From Winslowiella iniecta (GTDB lineage Bacteria; Pseudomonadota; Gammaproteobacteria; Enterobacterales; Enterobacteriaceae): a stretch of 49,061 nt of DNA. Positions 48,196 to 49,061 of this stretch are shown here, one piece after another. The stretch is taken from NCBI RefSeq assembly GCF_001267535.1, contig NZ_JRXE01000016.1, forward strand, positions 78,064-127,124, given 5' to 3'. The position numbers were made by a program, and so were the translations under genes. Within the stretch, counting starts at the first letter, position 1; every line of letters starts with the position of its first letter. The notes under the pieces are model-generated. The model saw only the letters and a program-made list of their open reading frames with translations. It was not told the DNA's origin and searched no databases.

Positions 48196-48284
48196 CAGAA
48201 CGCCTCCGCATTAATCAGCGCATAAATCAGGTAGCCGGTCAGTAATGCAACCCCTGCCACGCCAGCGATAATCCCAACACTCAC
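48195..48284 (-). CDS. kdpF: K+-transporting ATPase subunit KdpF
   Basis: A 29-residue membrane peptide that stabilises KdpABC. It is too short for usual ORF finding. From the GTG at 48284 it reads [20 protein letters not shown], then YALINAEAF, a single hydrophobic helix. GGAGG lies 8 bases upstream. The ending ALINAEAF is shared with E. coli KdpF, which supports the call. It is the first gene of kdpFABC and overlaps kdpA by one base. Confidence 0.93.
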   Translation of the reverse strand: MSVGIIAGVAGVALLTGYLIYALINAEAF

Positions 48285-48363
48285 AGTACACCTCCGGGGT
48301 GTGATTCAGATAAACGCAGAGTAATCATTGGCGTGCAAAGACGGTGTATAGAAAGCGGGGCGC

Positions 48364-48385
48364 GGTATAAAAAAAGTATAAAAAT
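48364..48385 (-). promoter_or_regulatory. KdpE-type binding site upstream of kdpF
   Basis: On the minus strand, TTTTTATAC-TTTTTT-TATACC: two TATAC repeats around a T run about 80 bases before kdpF. E. coli KdpE binds a T-rich site of this kind just upstream of the kdpFABC promoter. A TATACA hexamer about 20 bases downstream (minus) could be the -10. Confidence 0.6.
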
Positions 48386-48568
48386 GACCGGAGTGTTAAT
48401 CCCTGGCGATCGTTTGATAACAATTTTGTAACTCAATTACAGCGATAGCCAAAAACTGCGCTTTTTTGCTCAAAAAAGTGGTCGGATCAGTAGTAAAATT
48501 ACATCAGGCGGCGTATTATTATTGGACAGATTACATACAGCATTTTTTAACTTCGGAGGGCGTGGACC

Positions 48569-48769
48569 ATGTATCAACACTATTCACTGCATAAAGTCAT
48601 TCTGCGTCGCGTCGCGGCGGTCATTATTGGTCTGCTGGCGCTGCCGGTGATGTTATTCCGCGAGGATCGTGCGCGCTTCTACAGCTATCTGCATCGATTC
48701 TGGAGCAAAACCAGCACTAAACCGGTCTGGCTGGCTCAGGCAGAAGCGGCAGGCTGCGATTTTTATTAA
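48569..48769 (+). CDS. ybfA: YbfA, small membrane protein (DUF2517)
   Basis: 66 residues with one probable membrane helix ([16 protein letters not shown], about residues 15-30) and a positively charged, conserved C-terminus ([22 protein letters not shown]...CDFY). The C-terminal half is close to E. coli YbfA, while the N-terminal 12 residues differ. GGAGG lies 9 bases before the ATG. It is divergent from kdpF. Its function is unknown; neighbours suggest no clear link. Confidence 0.93.
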   Translation: MYQHYSLHKVILRRVAAVIIGLLALPVMLFREDRARFYSYLHRFWSKTSTKPVWLAQAEAAGCDFY

Positions 48770-48798
48770 GTTTCGCCGCCCATACTGATCTTTGCTTT

Positions 48799-48835
48799 AA
48801 TCCGTCATCCTTCACCGGGTGGCGGATTTTTTTTG
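48799..48835 (+). terminator. Terminator after ybfA
   Basis: A 12-pair imperfect stem (AATCCGTCATCC with GGGTGGCGGATT) followed by eight T residues, 30 bases after the stop. Confidence 0.85.
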
Positions 48836-48994
48836 CCTCCGCCCGCGCCCCAAAATATCCCCTGAAGCGCCTTCGCGATCGTCGTCACGGTAAAAAACTA
48901 ATCACCGTGTGAAATTAATCAGAATAACTCATCTTTCATCTCTGCACGCGGAAGCCGTGACGAGATAAAACAAACCGGACAGGACGTCTGAACC

Positions 48995-49061
48995 ATGAAC
49001 GATAACCGTGCAGCCCGTCAGGGCGATGCGCTGATGCACGCCAGCGTGTTTGCCGAGATCA
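48995..49061 (+). CDS. Probable Rhs/PAAR-domain protein, 5' end only
   Basis: ATG at 48995 behind AGGA, then MNDNRAARQGDALMHASVFA and EI to the window end. Rhs-family and PAAR proteins of enterobacteria commonly begin with an N-terminal segment of the form AARVGDxxxHTSxFAD. In E. coli the rhsC gene also follows ybfA, so position agrees. Only 22 residues are visible, so toxin type, completeness and the presence of an immunity gene cannot be judged. Confidence 0.65.
   Translation, partial: MNDNRAARQGDALMHASVFAEI

Overview
The window is chromosomal backbone of an enterobacterium. Gene content, gene order and protein sequences follow the Escherichia coli rlpA-leuS, glt, lnt-miaB, tRNA, asnB-nag, glnS, fur-seqA-pgm and kdp-rhs neighbourhoods. 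Several E. coli accessory genes are missing: cobC, rihA and neighbours, chiPQ, and speF-potE. Protein divergence from E. coli is moderate. This fits the Erwinia/Pantoea side of Enterobacterales, but that placement is an inference from memory; no database was searched.

Layout from left to right. (1) 1-9709, minus strand: one long housekeeping run leuS-lptE-holA-nadD-rsfS-rlmH-mrdA-mrdB-rlpA, covering tRNA charging, LPS export, replication clamp loading, NAD synthesis, ribosome silencing and methylation, and the elongasome; rlpA runs off the left edge. (2) 9962-13720: a YbeL-type zinc-ribbon protein, then the glutamate/aspartate ABC importer gltIJKL, with a SroC-type RNA between gltI and gltJ and a GcvB-type CA-rich target in the gltI leader. 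(3) 14128-15360: a class I SAM methyltransferase preceded by about 500 bp of non-coding DNA. That DNA has a good sigma70 promoter, nested inverted repeats and two intrinsic-terminator hairpins, all on the minus strand. It is the least explained part of the window and the best candidate for an undescribed small RNA. (4) 15363-22482: miaB-ybeZ-ybeY-corC-lnt on minus, with a possible heat-shock promoter before ybeZ, and ubiF on plus. (5) 22628-23342: a seven-gene tRNA operon (Met-Leu-Gln-Gln-Met-Gln-Gln in transcription order) with a stringent-type promoter. (6) 23561-31942: asnB, nagBACD and divergent nagE, with CRP and NagC operator candidates between nagB and nagE. (7) 32131-40356: glnS, a tryptophan-permease-like gene, fur with a uof-like leader ORF, fldA, ybfE, ybfF, seqA and pgm. 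(8) 40477-48284, minus: kdpFABC-kdpDE, the high-affinity K+ ATPase with its two-component regulators. (9) ybfA, and at the right edge the first 22 codons of what looks like an Rhs/PAAR protein.

The genes work in clear modules. NagE imports and phosphorylates GlcNAc, NagA deacetylates it, NagB converts it to fructose-6-phosphate, and NagC senses GlcNAc-6-P. The gltI mRNA probably yields SroC, which in E. coli sponges the same GcvB RNA that represses gltI. YbeY, YbeZ and MiaB act on RNA, and CorC and Lnt on the envelope. KdpD/KdpE sense K+ and envelope state to switch on KdpFABC.
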